A DNA stretch of 64,000 bases from Coptis chinensis (lineage: Eukaryota > Streptophyta > Magnoliopsida > Ranunculales > Ranunculaceae). Under the pieces are notes generated by a model, which made no database searches, was not told the DNA's origin, and worked only from the letters and a program-made list of their open reading frames with translations. A program made the position numbers and the translations under genes. Below, in pieces: positions 50,601 through 59,546 of the stretch. The stretch spans positions 54,205,001 through 54,269,000 of the forward strand of contig CM027380.1 in assembly GCA_015680905.1 (NCBI GenBank), given 5' to 3'. The first letter of the stretch is position 1; every line of letters starts with the position of its first letter.

Positions 50601-51508
50601 CGGTGGTTGGAACTTCAATTGGATGTTTCCCTATTCTTGATTCTTTGCACTCCACAATCTTCCTTGAAAAGCCAACATGTGTTATGGGAACAGAAGCCAC
50701 ACGTATCCGGTTCCTCTTACCCAAAAAATCAGATCTCAAATTGCTAACATGTTAAAAACAGAAAAGAAAAATGGACACCCATCAGAACATTATTCTTAAA
50801 TACCAATTCATATACAGAAAAAACAGTGACACAAAAACAAACAAAGAAAAGAGAAAAATAGGGAGTATTAGAGATATCTATTCATATTCTTCTCCATATA
50901 CACATCTTTCACTACACCATTCTCACTATACATACATCCTATAAAAAGAATTAACTAAGAGTTCTCATGCTCAGCCTATATGTTTATATTAGTTAGAAAC
51001 AATGTCAAATGGCTAATAAACGGTAGCCCCAGTTCCAGTTTTACATAGTAAAACCAATATTAGAACCTAACTGTTCAGCCACAACAATACTATTTAGAAC
51101 ACAATGGCATGTGCCAAATTGCAATTGTCATTGTTCCATCAACATCCGAAAAAACAAAACAATAGCTTTCTTTAGTTTAATTGGCATATGCAATGTATAA
51201 TGTAATGCTTTATATTACATGGTTGGGTCACTTGTATAAACTGCAAATTCATTTGAGCTTCAGAACAAATAGTCTACTTCTCAAACAAACTCAATTACCA
51301 ATACACATTTATAAAACTACAAAAAAAAAAAAAAAAAAAAAAACTAATCTTTTAAAGCAAATAAAAAAAGCTTGTAGAACCGAATAAGAGATTCTCAGTT
51401 TCTACACCAAAAAAAAAAGAAAAAAAAGTGAACCCAAAGACAAGAATAGAAACATTACAGAAAATGTGAGTAGAAGACTAACCAAGAAGAAGTGAGCGAG
51501 GAAGCCAT
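37493..51508 (-). CDS. RPL6: Chloroplast ribosomal protein L6 (uL6c), nuclear gene with a 12.6-kb intron
   Basis: Family role: component of the 50S plastid ribosome, imported by an N-terminal transit peptide. Exons on minus: 51483-51508 (MASSLTSS), 50435-50743 and 37493-37829. Coding length is 672 nt, 223 codons plus TAA, the length I recall for Arabidopsis. Introns are GT-AG: intron 1 about 739 bp, intron 2 about 12,605 bp. The transit peptide is about residues 1-40. The mature protein has [34 protein letters not shown] (spanning the exon 2/3 junction) and the L6 signature [10 protein letters not shown], ending KAGKKK. An upstream in-frame ATG at 51547 would add 13 residues. I prefer 51508 because it matches the family start. 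Intron 2 hosts many transposon insertions, yet all exons look intact. Confidence 0.97.
38128..38640. repeat. Possible inverted-repeat element with CCTAGG-rich ends (L6 intron 2)
   Basis: GGCCTGGGTGGCCGTTGCC...CCCCTAGGCC near 38135-38190 and its imperfect inverse (GCACTAGGCGGAAGGCGGG...CCCCTAGC on minus) near 38570-38630 could be the arms of a MITE. Divergence is high. Boundaries are approximate. Confidence 0.3.
41201..41583. mobile_element. MITE of about 380 bp inserted in a TA repeat (L6 intron 2)
   Basis: Arms of about 45 bp share GTTTACCA, then TTTTTATACCATAGTTTATA on both the plus left end and the minus right end. The element is flanked by TA repeats, compatible with a TA target duplication as in Tc1/mariner-type MITEs (inference). 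No coding. Confidence 0.6.
41595..41644. repeat. (AT)n microsatellite
   Basis: About 50 bp of alternating AT next to the MITE, within intron 2 of L6. Confidence 0.95.
42035..42484 (+). mobile_element. 5'-truncated LINE tail with poly(A) (L6 intron 2)
   Basis: The plus frame 42052-42318 encodes the C-terminal end of a plant LINE ORF2 ([25 protein letters not shown]). A 3' UTR follows and ends in about 21 A residues at 42462-42484. Plant LINEs are commonly 5' truncated in this way. It has no RNase H domain, so it is a different family from both other LINEs in the window. The 5' edge is approximate and no target duplication is clear. Confidence 0.8.
43209..45461 (+). pseudogene. LINE ORF1: DUF4283-like and CCHC zinc-knuckle gag protein
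   Basis: One frame runs through 751 codon positions with a single in-frame TAA at 44487-44489. The N-terminal 300 residues are charged and low in complexity. Residues about 310-480 carry the DUF4283-like core ([43 protein letters not shown], then YARMCVEID after the stop). The zinc knuckle is [14 protein letters not shown]. The tail is Lys/Glu/Thr-rich. In this family ORF1 binds the element RNA. Its stop TAA at 45459-45461 overlaps the ATG of ORF2 by one base. Confidence 0.85.
45461..45829 (+). pseudogene. LINE ORF2 remnant: endonuclease start fused in frame to the zinc-binding domain
   Basis: The first 70 or so residues ([23 protein letters not shown]) are the opening of an APE-like endonuclease. 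From about 45710 the same open frame reads [20 protein letters not shown], the start of the zf-RVT domain normally hundreds of residues later. The deletion junction lies around 45680-45710 and keeps the frame. The frame then ends at 45829. The zinc-domain Cys motif continues shifted ([14 protein letters not shown]) from about 45830. Confidence 0.8.
46013..46609 (+). pseudogene. LINE RNase H domain and C-terminus
   Basis: Plant LINE RNase H with [26 protein letters not shown] (Glu) and [12 protein letters not shown] (Asp). The first catalytic Asp, usually in NTDG, reads Asn in LNTNGTL. It is followed by [17 protein letters not shown] and TAA, then a short 3' UTR (AATAAAAAGGGG) and poly(A). Confidence 0.85.
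47023..47345. mobile_element. Long inverted-repeat MITE (L6 intron 2)
   Basis: Left arm about 47023-47135 and right arm about 47215-47345 are imperfect inverses, sharing GTCCATATAACAACAATCCA and the outer TTGC(C/A)TGTGC(T/A)AC. The arms are separated by about 80 bp, so a transcript would fold into a hairpin. No coding. The superfamily is unresolved, possibly Mutator-like from the arm length. Confidence 0.65.
48272..48960. mobile_element. Non-autonomous element with arms of about 250 bp (L6 intron 2)
   Basis: Left arm about 48272-48525 matches the inverse of about 48700-48955: shared blocks include AAAATCCCACGACTTA, CCAAGTACACTCTCTC, CTTCTTACACA and TTCTCAA near the tips. The loop is about 175 bp with no coding. 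Such long arms suit Mutator-like elements. The target duplication is unclear (AACAAATAG/AATAAATAG are possible). Confidence 0.7.
49510..49693. mobile_element. Mutator-type MITE with a 9-bp target duplication (L6 intron 2)
   Basis: GTTTAGTGC flanks the unit exactly at 49501-49509 and 49694-49702, a 9-bp duplication as made by Mutator-like transposases. The ends are inverted: AAGTTACATTGACACGGACA and, on minus, ATGTTACATGGACACACC. The interior is rich in CGTGTCCG-type palindromes. Confidence 0.8.
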
Positions 51509-51547
51509 GGCTGTTCTCAAAGCCACACTTGTGTTAACCACTTCCAT

Positions 51548-52600
51548 TTTTCTGTTCGTTTGGCCTATTTTATCCACAAAGCATGCACTTTCTTGAAAGA
51601 CTGAATTACCCTTTGCTGACGTTTATTTGGGCTTTTGGCTTAAGCCCACGTTCAACGTTCACTTTTTTTAAATTTATTAATGGTGTGTTTGTTTAGTGGC
51701 AAATCTCTAGCGGAAAGTTTGTTTGCAAAAAATTTGGTCAACATTTGCTAGTTTTGCGATTGTTTGTTTACACGACAAATAATATTCCAACTTTTTGGAT
51801 TTGTTTTTTTCAAACTCAATAAAATATTAAAATAAAAAATAAAACCAAAAAAAAAAAAAAAATACAAAATAAATAAAAGTAGAGACAACTCCACGTTAAT
51901 ACTACCCATACTATGTATTAACAAACAACCCTAAAATAAAATTAAAGTGCAGTAGACCACAACAACCATTGTTACCAACATAACACATATAATATCACAT
52001 TGATCATATAATATAACATAACGAGTGGATAAGTGGAATGGTCAATGGATATTCTCATGATCTTGCTCACACAAAGTTAAAGGAGTTAGATATAGATAGT
52101 CTCCTAGAGATTTTGGCCAAGTGCCTATTTCAATTAAAGTAAAAGATGTGATATATCGAAAAAATAAATAATAAACATATTAGAAAATATCACATTAATA
52201 GAAAAGATTATCCAATTAATAAAAATAAATATAGATTGTATGTAATTAATCTACCTAGGGGGGGCTCATTATTAACTTCTATTTGTTTTTCCTCACAAAG
52301 TATGGTTTGTGGGCCTAAAACAACATTTACATTACTACTATTTCATGTACATGGCTCCACCACTGCTCGCCGGTAGTTATGATCCTATGTTCTTTAGAAC
52401 CCCATTCAAACCCCTACCTCGTAGTTACTTCATACATAGTGCGTGATATCACTCGTAAAATCTTCATTTGCTGAGTTACATTAGCAATAGTTAAGTTGAG
52501 ATCAAATGTGTTTTGGGGTGTTTCCTTTGCACGCTCTTTTGATATTTGAAGAAATCATTTCTCATTCATATGACTTAGAAGTGCTTCACTATGTGTAGTA
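51548..52600. other. L6 promoter side and A+T-rich flank
   Basis: Sequence immediately above 51547 is the likely L6 5' leader and promoter, though no TATA box could be placed with confidence. Beyond about 51650 only A+T-rich sequence is seen, with GTGTGTTTGTTTAGTGG resembling a MITE end. Confidence 0.4.
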
Positions 52601-53602
52601 GCCATATGTATGACTAGTGACATCACATATATAAGAGCCCCAAAGCATAACACTTGCATGAGATAGAAGCATAAGAGCTTAACTCAAAAGGGGTAGAGAG
52701 AGACAAGTGGGTAATTTTGGACCATGAGATGGGAAAGAAAGATCAAGGACTAAGAGAAGACTTAAAGAAAAGTATAAAACCTATAAGAAATAGGGTTTTA
52801 GTGAGAAAAAATGAGGTTTCTCTAGAAAGAGGCAGCTCATAAGAGAGCGAGGAAAAGGGAGAGGGGTGAGGAGAAAATAGTGAACTACGGCGGCTTGATC
52901 CCGAAATGGGTACGCAGGCAACCTAAAATATTAGTACAACCGATAAAAAAAATAGCTCTAATGTAGATTAGGTTGTTTGATGGATAAAATATGAGAGGGG
53001 CAAACTTGTACATCTCTACACATATATAAGTATAGAGATGCCCACGAAATAAGGGGTATAGTTAATTAATAGCTAGACTCTAGTAGGAGTAGGAGATCAT
53101 AATTAGTTAATTGTTTTCATTTAGTTTTATTATTATTGTTTTCCATTTTCATTGTTTTAAAGCTTCAAACTTTATTAAATCAAGTTAGTTTTCTTATATT
53201 CAAAGTGTTTAATCTTGTTTTTCATCAAAATAATTCTTCAAAACATCTTCTTATTCATTCATTCAACACACCAGAGTTAGTTATACTTATTTTAATCAAT
53301 CAAATAAGTATAACTTAGATTCAAATAAATATAACTTACTAGCCAAGCTATCTTACATATCAAGATCTACATGTTTTGCTCTTAACCAAACAAAGTCTTC
53401 ATGTTTTAATCCTCAAAACCCTTAATAGGTAGTTGTTGTCTACATCTTCATACACCAAAAGTTCACTAAGAACAAATGAAAAGTTAAGAAAATGTGAAGT
53501 TTTTTTCCATCATACTTCATCTCTTCAAAGATCTAAGATGAAAAACTTCAAAACCCAATACACAACCACTATAAACACTTCAAATGGCGCCGCCGTCATG
53601 GA
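52601..53602 (+). mobile_element. LTR-retrotransposon fossil: LTR end with a weak primer-binding site
   Basis: CGGCTTGATCCCGAAATGGG followed by TACGCAGGCAACC (about 52890-52925) is the R/U5 landmark of Tat/Ogre- and Athila-type gypsy LTRs. An A+T-rich U5 follows. TGGCGCCG at 53585, just after the presumed LTR end, matches the first eight bases of the usual tRNA-Asp primer-binding site. The element is broken and incompletely bounded. The Mutator-like element at 54611 may be nested in it. Old. Confidence 0.35.
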
Positions 53603-53981
53603 TCTGATGATATGAGAAGAAAGGTGAATCAAAAGGGTAGTACCTTCCTCTTTTCTTAATACTTTTCAACTTGTTTTTCTTATTTTCAAGTTTATTTCTA
53701 TTTGAATCTTACTGATCCAGTTTCGTGATGATTTTAGGTATCACTCTGGGTTAAAGACAACTTCGTGAAACCACATAAGGAAGCTGGTCAAAAGCTGCTG
53801 GAACCAGGAGGGCGATCGCCCCTTGCTCGACCCGCTCGAGTTGCGCCACCTGGAAAACCCTTGGCTCAGATTGAAGCTCTTGTTCAATAGATCACTTTCT
53901 TTAGCCCCTTTTTATTAAATTGTTAGTGTTTTGAAACTAGTTAGCTTTTCAATTTTTAGTGTTCTTCAAAATTTTGAAAAA

Positions 53982-53983
<2 letters not shown>

Positions 53984-54012
<29 letters not shown>
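53984..54012. repeat. (AT)n microsatellite
   Basis: About 29 bp of alternating AT. Confidence 0.95.
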
Positions 54013-54016
<4 letters not shown>

Positions 54017-54451
54017 TTTGTCTAGGGTGCCACTCTTATAGTGACACCCTTATCTCACTCTTCTCTAGAGCCGTCAGATCCGCCCTCAAGATCTAAAGAT
54101 CTCAATGAGGGTAAAAGTGTATTTTCCTCATCATCTTCTCAAAAAAAGAAAAAAAAAAAACCGATCTAACAAAAAAAAAAAAACCGAAATTGGGTTCTCT
54201 CTCTCTACGGCTCTCTCGGCTTCTTCTTCTCATCATTTGGCAATTCGGTTTCTTCATTTGGTTTCTTCTTCTCTGACAGGTATCATTTGGCACTTCAACT
54301 ATAGTGCACTTTTGGTTATGGTGCTTGCCTATTGGAACGTTTTAATTGACACTTGGATTGTCATTATACCATAAAAACTTGAATTTTGATTTAATTTAGG
54401 TTGTTATGATTATAGTTATGATTAATACCCTCGTTTAAAGACGGCGACAAT

Positions 54452-54595
54452 TTCGGTGAACTCTGTCGTATTCTTCATGCCGTATTCTGTCAGAGTTTTG
54501 AACTCTGTCAGAGTTCGGTGAACTAGCATATTCGGTGAACTCTGTCGTATTCTTCATGCCGTATTCTGTCAGAGTTCGGTGAACTCTGTCGTATA
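54452..54595. repeat. Spaced direct duplication beside the Mutator-like element
   Basis: A unit of about 46 bp (TTCGGTGAACTCTGTCGTAT, then TCTTCATGCCGTATTCTG and TCAGAGTT) occurs at about 54452 and again at 54531, with partial copies between and after. Confidence 0.8.
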
Positions 54596-54610
54596 TTGTA
54601 CAAACAAATG

Positions 54611-54918
54611 ACAAAATTACTGAGATATGCAATGTACTTTTCCACATCTAAACTTTAGTACATTGTACTTTTTTAGTGACAAGAACATGCAACTTACTTT
54701 TACAAATTGTATAATGACTACAACAAGTACTATTCCATCCAAAATTTTTCACCGGATTCAGGCGAAGTGTGACATGGCATACGATGTGGACTGCAACTAA
54801 TTGCAACGTGTGAAATAATAACTAATTAAAACAAAAACTCGTACACATCAGCTAATTAAAAACACGCAACTCTCTTTCCCTCTCTTTTTTCCTCACGTGA
54901 CCTATTTTCCCTCCCCCC
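54611..54918 (+). repeat. Left terminal inverted repeat of the MULE
   Basis: It pairs with 59242-59546 in inverse orientation with only scattered mismatches. It contains the palindromic G-box TCACGTGA near its inner end, a bZIP/bHLH-type site that could serve the promoter of the transposase (inference). Confidence 0.9.
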
Positions 54919-55152
54919 AAATTGTTTATCAAATTGTTTATCTCCAATTAGTTTACCCTAGTTTTTTTTCCCGCTAACCTATCAAAAATTTGAAAATTGA
55001 AGTGGAATTTAGTGTTAATTTGAAGATCTAACTGGAATTTGGTGTTTGCTTCGTGACTCAAGTATGTTTACAATTAAAATATCATTTTGTTTTTCTTGTC
55101 TTCTTTCAAAATTTAAAGTTGTTTATTGACATGTCTTGTTTAATTATTAACA

Positions 55153-57787
55153 ATGGTAGATGAAAACATTTCTTTTGAGGTGCATCATGGGGAGAGTTTA
55201 AGAATACGCCTTTATTACATTACAATGGGAAGTTTGATTATGTTTATGATGTGGATCGTGACAAAATATCTTACTTTGAAATAGTTGGTATTGTTAAGTC
55301 ATTTGGATATGAGAGTTTCAATAAATTGTATTACTGCTACCCTTGGAAGTCATTAAACTCGGGGCTTACATTACTTTCAAATGATGAAGCAAGACACTAA
55401 TAAAACGGTGACTGAACTGGAAAGATTGAGAAGAGGTTATACACAAATAGCAATTTATGTTGATTGGTGTGTTGAGGAAAATGCAGTTGACAGTGGTCAT
55501 GATAGTAGAGAAGGTAGATAAGGTGGTGATGATTCTTCTAGTGAATTGTCTGAGTCTGAAGATGATGATGTGTCTGAATGTGCTAGCTTGGACCATGTTA
55601 CTGATGAGGATGAAGAGTTGATTGAAGCTAAGACCCAAACACATAGGCATGATTCACGAGTTGATGATTTTATAGTAATAAATGATCCTAGGGTTGTAGA
55701 AGAAAGGATCCCAGTACCAAAGGGTCCTCCACTCAATCCTTTAAATATGTTTGTGGAAGTAGAGGGGGATAATAGTGATAATGAGAGTGAAATGCCCCGT
55801 CTGATGGGTATGACAGTCCTGAGGAGAGTAGTCAGGAAGAGGAAGAGGATTTTGTGGTTAGAAAGCCTAAGTTTCCCTTTTAACCCTAACACTGATACTT
55901 CTAAGGTTCAACCTATCCTTGGCATGAGGTTTGCAGATTGTCATCAGCTCAAGGATTTTCTGGTAGATTATGTTGTTGCTGGTGGATTCAATCTAAAATT
56001 TGAAAGGAATGCAAGTACCTATTTAGAAGCTATATGTGTGGAAGGATGCGAATGGATGTTATGGGCCACTTATATGCAAAATGAGAGAAGCTTCCAAATC
56101 AAGACTTAAAGGGCTGAGCGCCAATGTAATAGATCTTATGTGATTAAACTTGCAAATTCTAAATAGTTATGTAGGAAGTATATGAACAGGATATGATACT
56201 AGGAAATCCTTGTTGGAAAAACATTGACTTTAAAGAAGAGGTGATGAATACTTTCAAATTTTATGTTACTGAAGAGCAATGTAGAAGGACAAAATAGAGA
56301 GCATTTAATCAGGTTGAAAATTCTTTGGTTGCACACTATAATAAATTGAAGGATTATGCACACTTCTTAACAAGAGTCCTTGAAGCACAGTGGTAATTGA
56401 CACAGAAAGGCTAGGAGGTAGCAATGACCCAACACAACCATTATTTTTTAAAAGAATGTATGTGTGCTTGGATGCTTTGAAAAAGGGTTGGAAAGAATCA
56501 TGCAGGCCTGTCATTGGGTTAGATGGGGCTTTCTTGAAAGGTTTTTGCAAGGGTCAGTTGTTATCTACAATTGGGAGAGATGCAAACAACCATATGTACC
56601 CAATAGCCTGGGCTGTTATTACAGTGGAAGACACAAAGAATTGGGTGTGGTTCTTAGAGTTTTTAGTAAAAGACATTGGGATGAATAACACCACTGTCTT
56701 CACTATGATATCTGATATGCAAAAGGGATTGTTGGCAACAGTTTGTGATTTGTTTCCTAATTATGAGAAAAGGTATTGTGCTAGGCATATATATATGCAA
56801 ACTTTAGGAAGAAGTTTACTGGTACACAGCTGAAGAATCTGTTTTGGGAAGCTAGTAGAAGTTCTACTCTAGCTAGCACAGTTTGAAGAGGTGATGAATC
56901 AAGTTAAAGTTGTGTGTTCTGAAGCTGCTGAGGAAATGAATAGGCATCATCCAAGCTTATGGTGTAAGGCTTTCTTCTCTTTGGAAACCTGTTGTGATAA
57001 TGTGGAGAATAATATGTCTGAGGGCATCAATAGGACAATCAGATCAGCTAGAGCAAAGCCAATTTTTTTTTTTTTTTTTTTTTTGACTGGGAAAAAAAAA
57101 TAAAAACAATTATTTACATGTTATAGGAAATAAATAAGAAAGAAGTGCATTAAAAGAAACAACAAGAAAGTATATGAAATGAAGAAATGGAATGACATGA
57201 TTTGTCCTATAGTTAGACAGAAGCTAGAAAAGAATAGAGAATCACACAGATACTGGGAAGCAGAATACTGTGGTCAAGACAAGTATGAAGTCTCACATGG
57301 GAAATAACAATATGCAGTTTATTTGAAAGATGGTTTTTGTGCATGTAGGTAGTGGTCTTTAAGTGGGATACCATGTTGTCATGCAATTGCTGTAATGTTC
57401 TATGCCAAAGTGAACCCTGATGATTATGTTACACATTGGTTGAAGAAAGATATGAACATGAAAGCTTACTCATATTTCCTACAACCAATTAATGGAGATA
57501 AGGAGTGGCCTAAGACAAAGAATGAAAAGTTTTTAGTTCCCCCTAATAGAAGAATGCCTGGGAAGCCAAAGAAGAACTGAATACAAGAGGTGAATGAGGA
57601 ACCAAAGACAAGTACAACTGAAATTAGAAAGAGAGGAAGGGTGATGACATGTTTAATATGCAAGCAACTGAACTCTAAAGTAACTGAACTTGCTCCAGTC
57701 TCTCAAGTTGAACTTACTGAAGTCTCTCGCCTTAAACCTGGTGATCCAGCTAAAATACATGAGCCAGAAAGGAAGGCCTGGCATTAG
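55153..57787 (+). pseudogene. MURA-like transposase of the MULE, interrupted
   Basis: In family terms it cuts and reinserts the element at its TIRs. From ATG at 55153: an N-terminal domain (VHHGE, then shifted HYNGKFDYVYDVDRD), an acidic linker (frame 55546-56109), the Mutator DNA-binding block (MRFADCHQLKDFLVDYVV...GCEWMLWATYM), the MULE catalytic domain (frame 56390-56833: VIGLDGAFLKG with first Asp, FTMISDMQKGL with second Asp, CARHI) and a SWIM zinc finger (CAC...GIPCCHAIAVMFYAK, about 57337-57405). Several stops and frameshifts break it (around 55200, 55520, 56110-56390, 56834-56890). A poly-T tract with about 65 bp of unrelated sequence lies at 57062-57125. Confidence 0.9.
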
Positions 57788-58221
57788 TCAGTCACACTGG
57801 AACCGATTTTGGTCTTATTTTGTGGTACATTGTTCATTTTTGGCTTTATGTTGTGTGGTCAGACACATTGTGCATTGTTCATTTTTGGGGTATAGTGTGT
57901 CAGTTTGTGGCCACTTACATTGTTCATTTTTTGGTGTCTTCTGGTATGTAATCTTTAGGTCAGACATTGTAATCTTTACTTCATGATTAGACAATGGTTT
58001 AATGTATTGGTGGGAATGGTTCAATGTACTGGAATGAATTATGTTTGTCTTATATGAATTTATCTATGAATTATGAATGTATTAGAACAAGACAATTCAA
58101 TGAATTTGAATGAATGTAGTGGTGGGAATGGTTGCTCACATTGTAAATTGGTGTAAACCGGTTCCAAAACATATTACAGATTCCAACAATTAACCACTAA
58201 CCCAGTCTAACCCCAAGCAGC

Positions 58222-58229
58222 TATATAAA
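58222..58229 (+). promoter_or_regulatory. TATA box of the small MULE ORF
   Basis: TATATAAA lies 72 bp before the ATG at 58301, with a pyrimidine-rich leader between, as in compact plant promoters. Confidence 0.55.
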
Positions 58230-58300
58230 CACCCAAGATGTAGCTTATTTCTTCATACTTCAACAATTATCTTCTTCCATTACAATCCTCATTGATCACC

Positions 58301-58528
58301 ATGTCCTCAATCTTCAACAATACCGATGTCAAGGCCTTACTAAGGCATGGGAATAGCAATTTCAACAACTATGAGAAGCATATCCTCAAGCAGTATTTGG
58401 ACAACAAGGATGGAGAACATGTGATAATTGGAATGGCATTACACCATCTCAAGGAAACAAAAAAAGCATATAATAGCAAGGAAAATGCAGATAATAACAA
58501 AAGGGGAGGTTCTAAGACTAAAGAGTAG
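58301..58528 (+). CDS. Small 75-residue protein encoded within the MULE, unknown function
   Basis: An uninterrupted ORF from ATG (context ACCATGTCC) to TAG. The product is hydrophilic: it starts MSSIFNNTDVKALLRHGN, has a helical middle (EKHILKQYLDNKDGEHVIIG, then MALHHLKETKK) and a basic Lys/Asn-rich end. It has its own upstream TATA box and lies between the transposase end and the right TIR, on the transposase strand. It is more intact than the transposase. I recognise no family. It could be a Mutator accessory protein, a captured fragment or a chance ORF, though the promoter and start context favour a gene. Confidence 0.55.
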   Translation: MSSIFNNTDVKALLRHGNSNFNNYEKHILKQYLDNKDGEHVIIGMALHHLKETKKAYNSKENADNNKRGGSKTKE

Positions 58529-58762
58529 TAACACTATCTTGTTTAGGACTATGTTCTTGTCTTCTGTTTATTTTCTGCAAGCTGTGCTCTATGTTTTTTC
58601 TTCTTTTCTGCAAGTTGTGTCCTCTTGTGTTTTGTGTCAGTGTTTAATATAATATATAATCAATTAGACATTATCTAAAAAATGCATCAATCAAAACAAC
58701 TTCATTCATTCAGACAAACAACTTCATTCATTCATGAAGGACAATATCCAACTTCTACATAA

Positions 58763-59178
58763 CTACATAGAAACGTAACCAAGTCGATACATCAAGTAAC
58801 AAAAAATAAAAAACAAAAGCCATTTCTTTTGCTTTAGAACACTGTCTAACTTCATCTTCATAACTAACACCTTCTCTTCTTCTATTTTAAGCTTATTCTA
58901 CAACTTATCGTTGTCTTTAATAGCTTTTCAACCATTTGCACGAGTTGGGTGTTCTCCTCAACCAACTCATTTGAAGGTGGATCGATCCAACGGAAAAAAT
59001 GACAATAACAACTATTTCTATAATTAACACACCCAAAAAACCTTCTACCTTGATTTTTTTATGTTCCAGACACTACGATAGGTGTTAGAACACGACAACC
59101 ACCCAAAGGTTTCGCATTGATAGACAAAAGTTGTGAATTGTTTGAGTTTCGTGACATATTGACCGAGTTTGATGACAT
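58763..59178 (-). pseudogene. GRF-type zinc finger, coiled coil and membrane-segment gene inside the MULE
   Basis: Minus strand from ATG at 59178. The GRF zinc-finger core NQGRRFFGC, then SCYCHFFRWIDPP, is clear. A Cys lies earlier (PLGGCRVLTP). A coiled coil follows (NELVEENTQLVQMVEKL, then EEEKVLVMKMKLDSVLKQ), ending in a hydrophobic segment (WLLFFIFCYLMY). This is the layout of the small plant proteins often annotated as At4g04775-like. Defects: an in-frame TAA before NQGRR and a stop/frameshift near 58895-58910. Full length would be about 138 residues. It is convergent with the plus-strand genes and inside the right TIR, so it belongs to the element. Confidence 0.8.
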
Positions 59179-59241
59179 ATTTCTTTGGGGGTCGTTGTTT
59201 CACTCAAAAACGCTAACCCATAGGCGAGTTATCACGTGAGG

Positions 59242-59546
59242 AAAAAAGAGGGGGAAAATAGGTCACGTGAGGAAAAAAAGAGAGGGAAAAAAAGTTGCAT
59301 GCTTTTAATTAGCTGATGTGTATGAGTTTTTTGTTTTAATTGGTTATTATTTCACACGTTGCAATTAGTTGCAATCCACATCGTATGCCATGTCACCCTT
59401 CGCCTAAATCCGGTGAAAAACATTGGACATAATAGTACTCAGTGTACAAATTGTAAAAGTATGTTGCATGTTATTGTCACTAAAAAGGTACAATGTACTC
59501 AAGTTTAGATGTAGAAAAGTACATTGCATAATCCCGATAATTTTAC
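59242..59546 (-). repeat. Right terminal inverted repeat of the MULE
   Basis: It is the inverse of 54611-54918. The inner part has a short duplication, giving two TCACGTGAGGAAAA copies at about 59231 and 59262, where the left repeat has one. Confidence 0.9.

Larger units (their letters stand above)
54611..59546 (+). mobile_element. Mutator-like element (MULE), about 4.9 kb, near full length, three genes
   Basis: Terminal inverted repeats of about 305 bp (54611-54918 and 59242-59546) share long identical blocks, for example GGCATACGATGTGGA and GCAACTAATTGCAACGTGTG. Between them lie a decayed MURA-type transposase (plus), a 75-codon ORF with its own TATA box (plus) and a convergent GRF zinc-finger gene (minus). 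The transposase frames are interrupted, so it is not autonomous now. A 9-bp target duplication could not be fixed because both flanks are A-rich. It sits between LTR-retrotransposon fossils. Confidence 0.92.
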
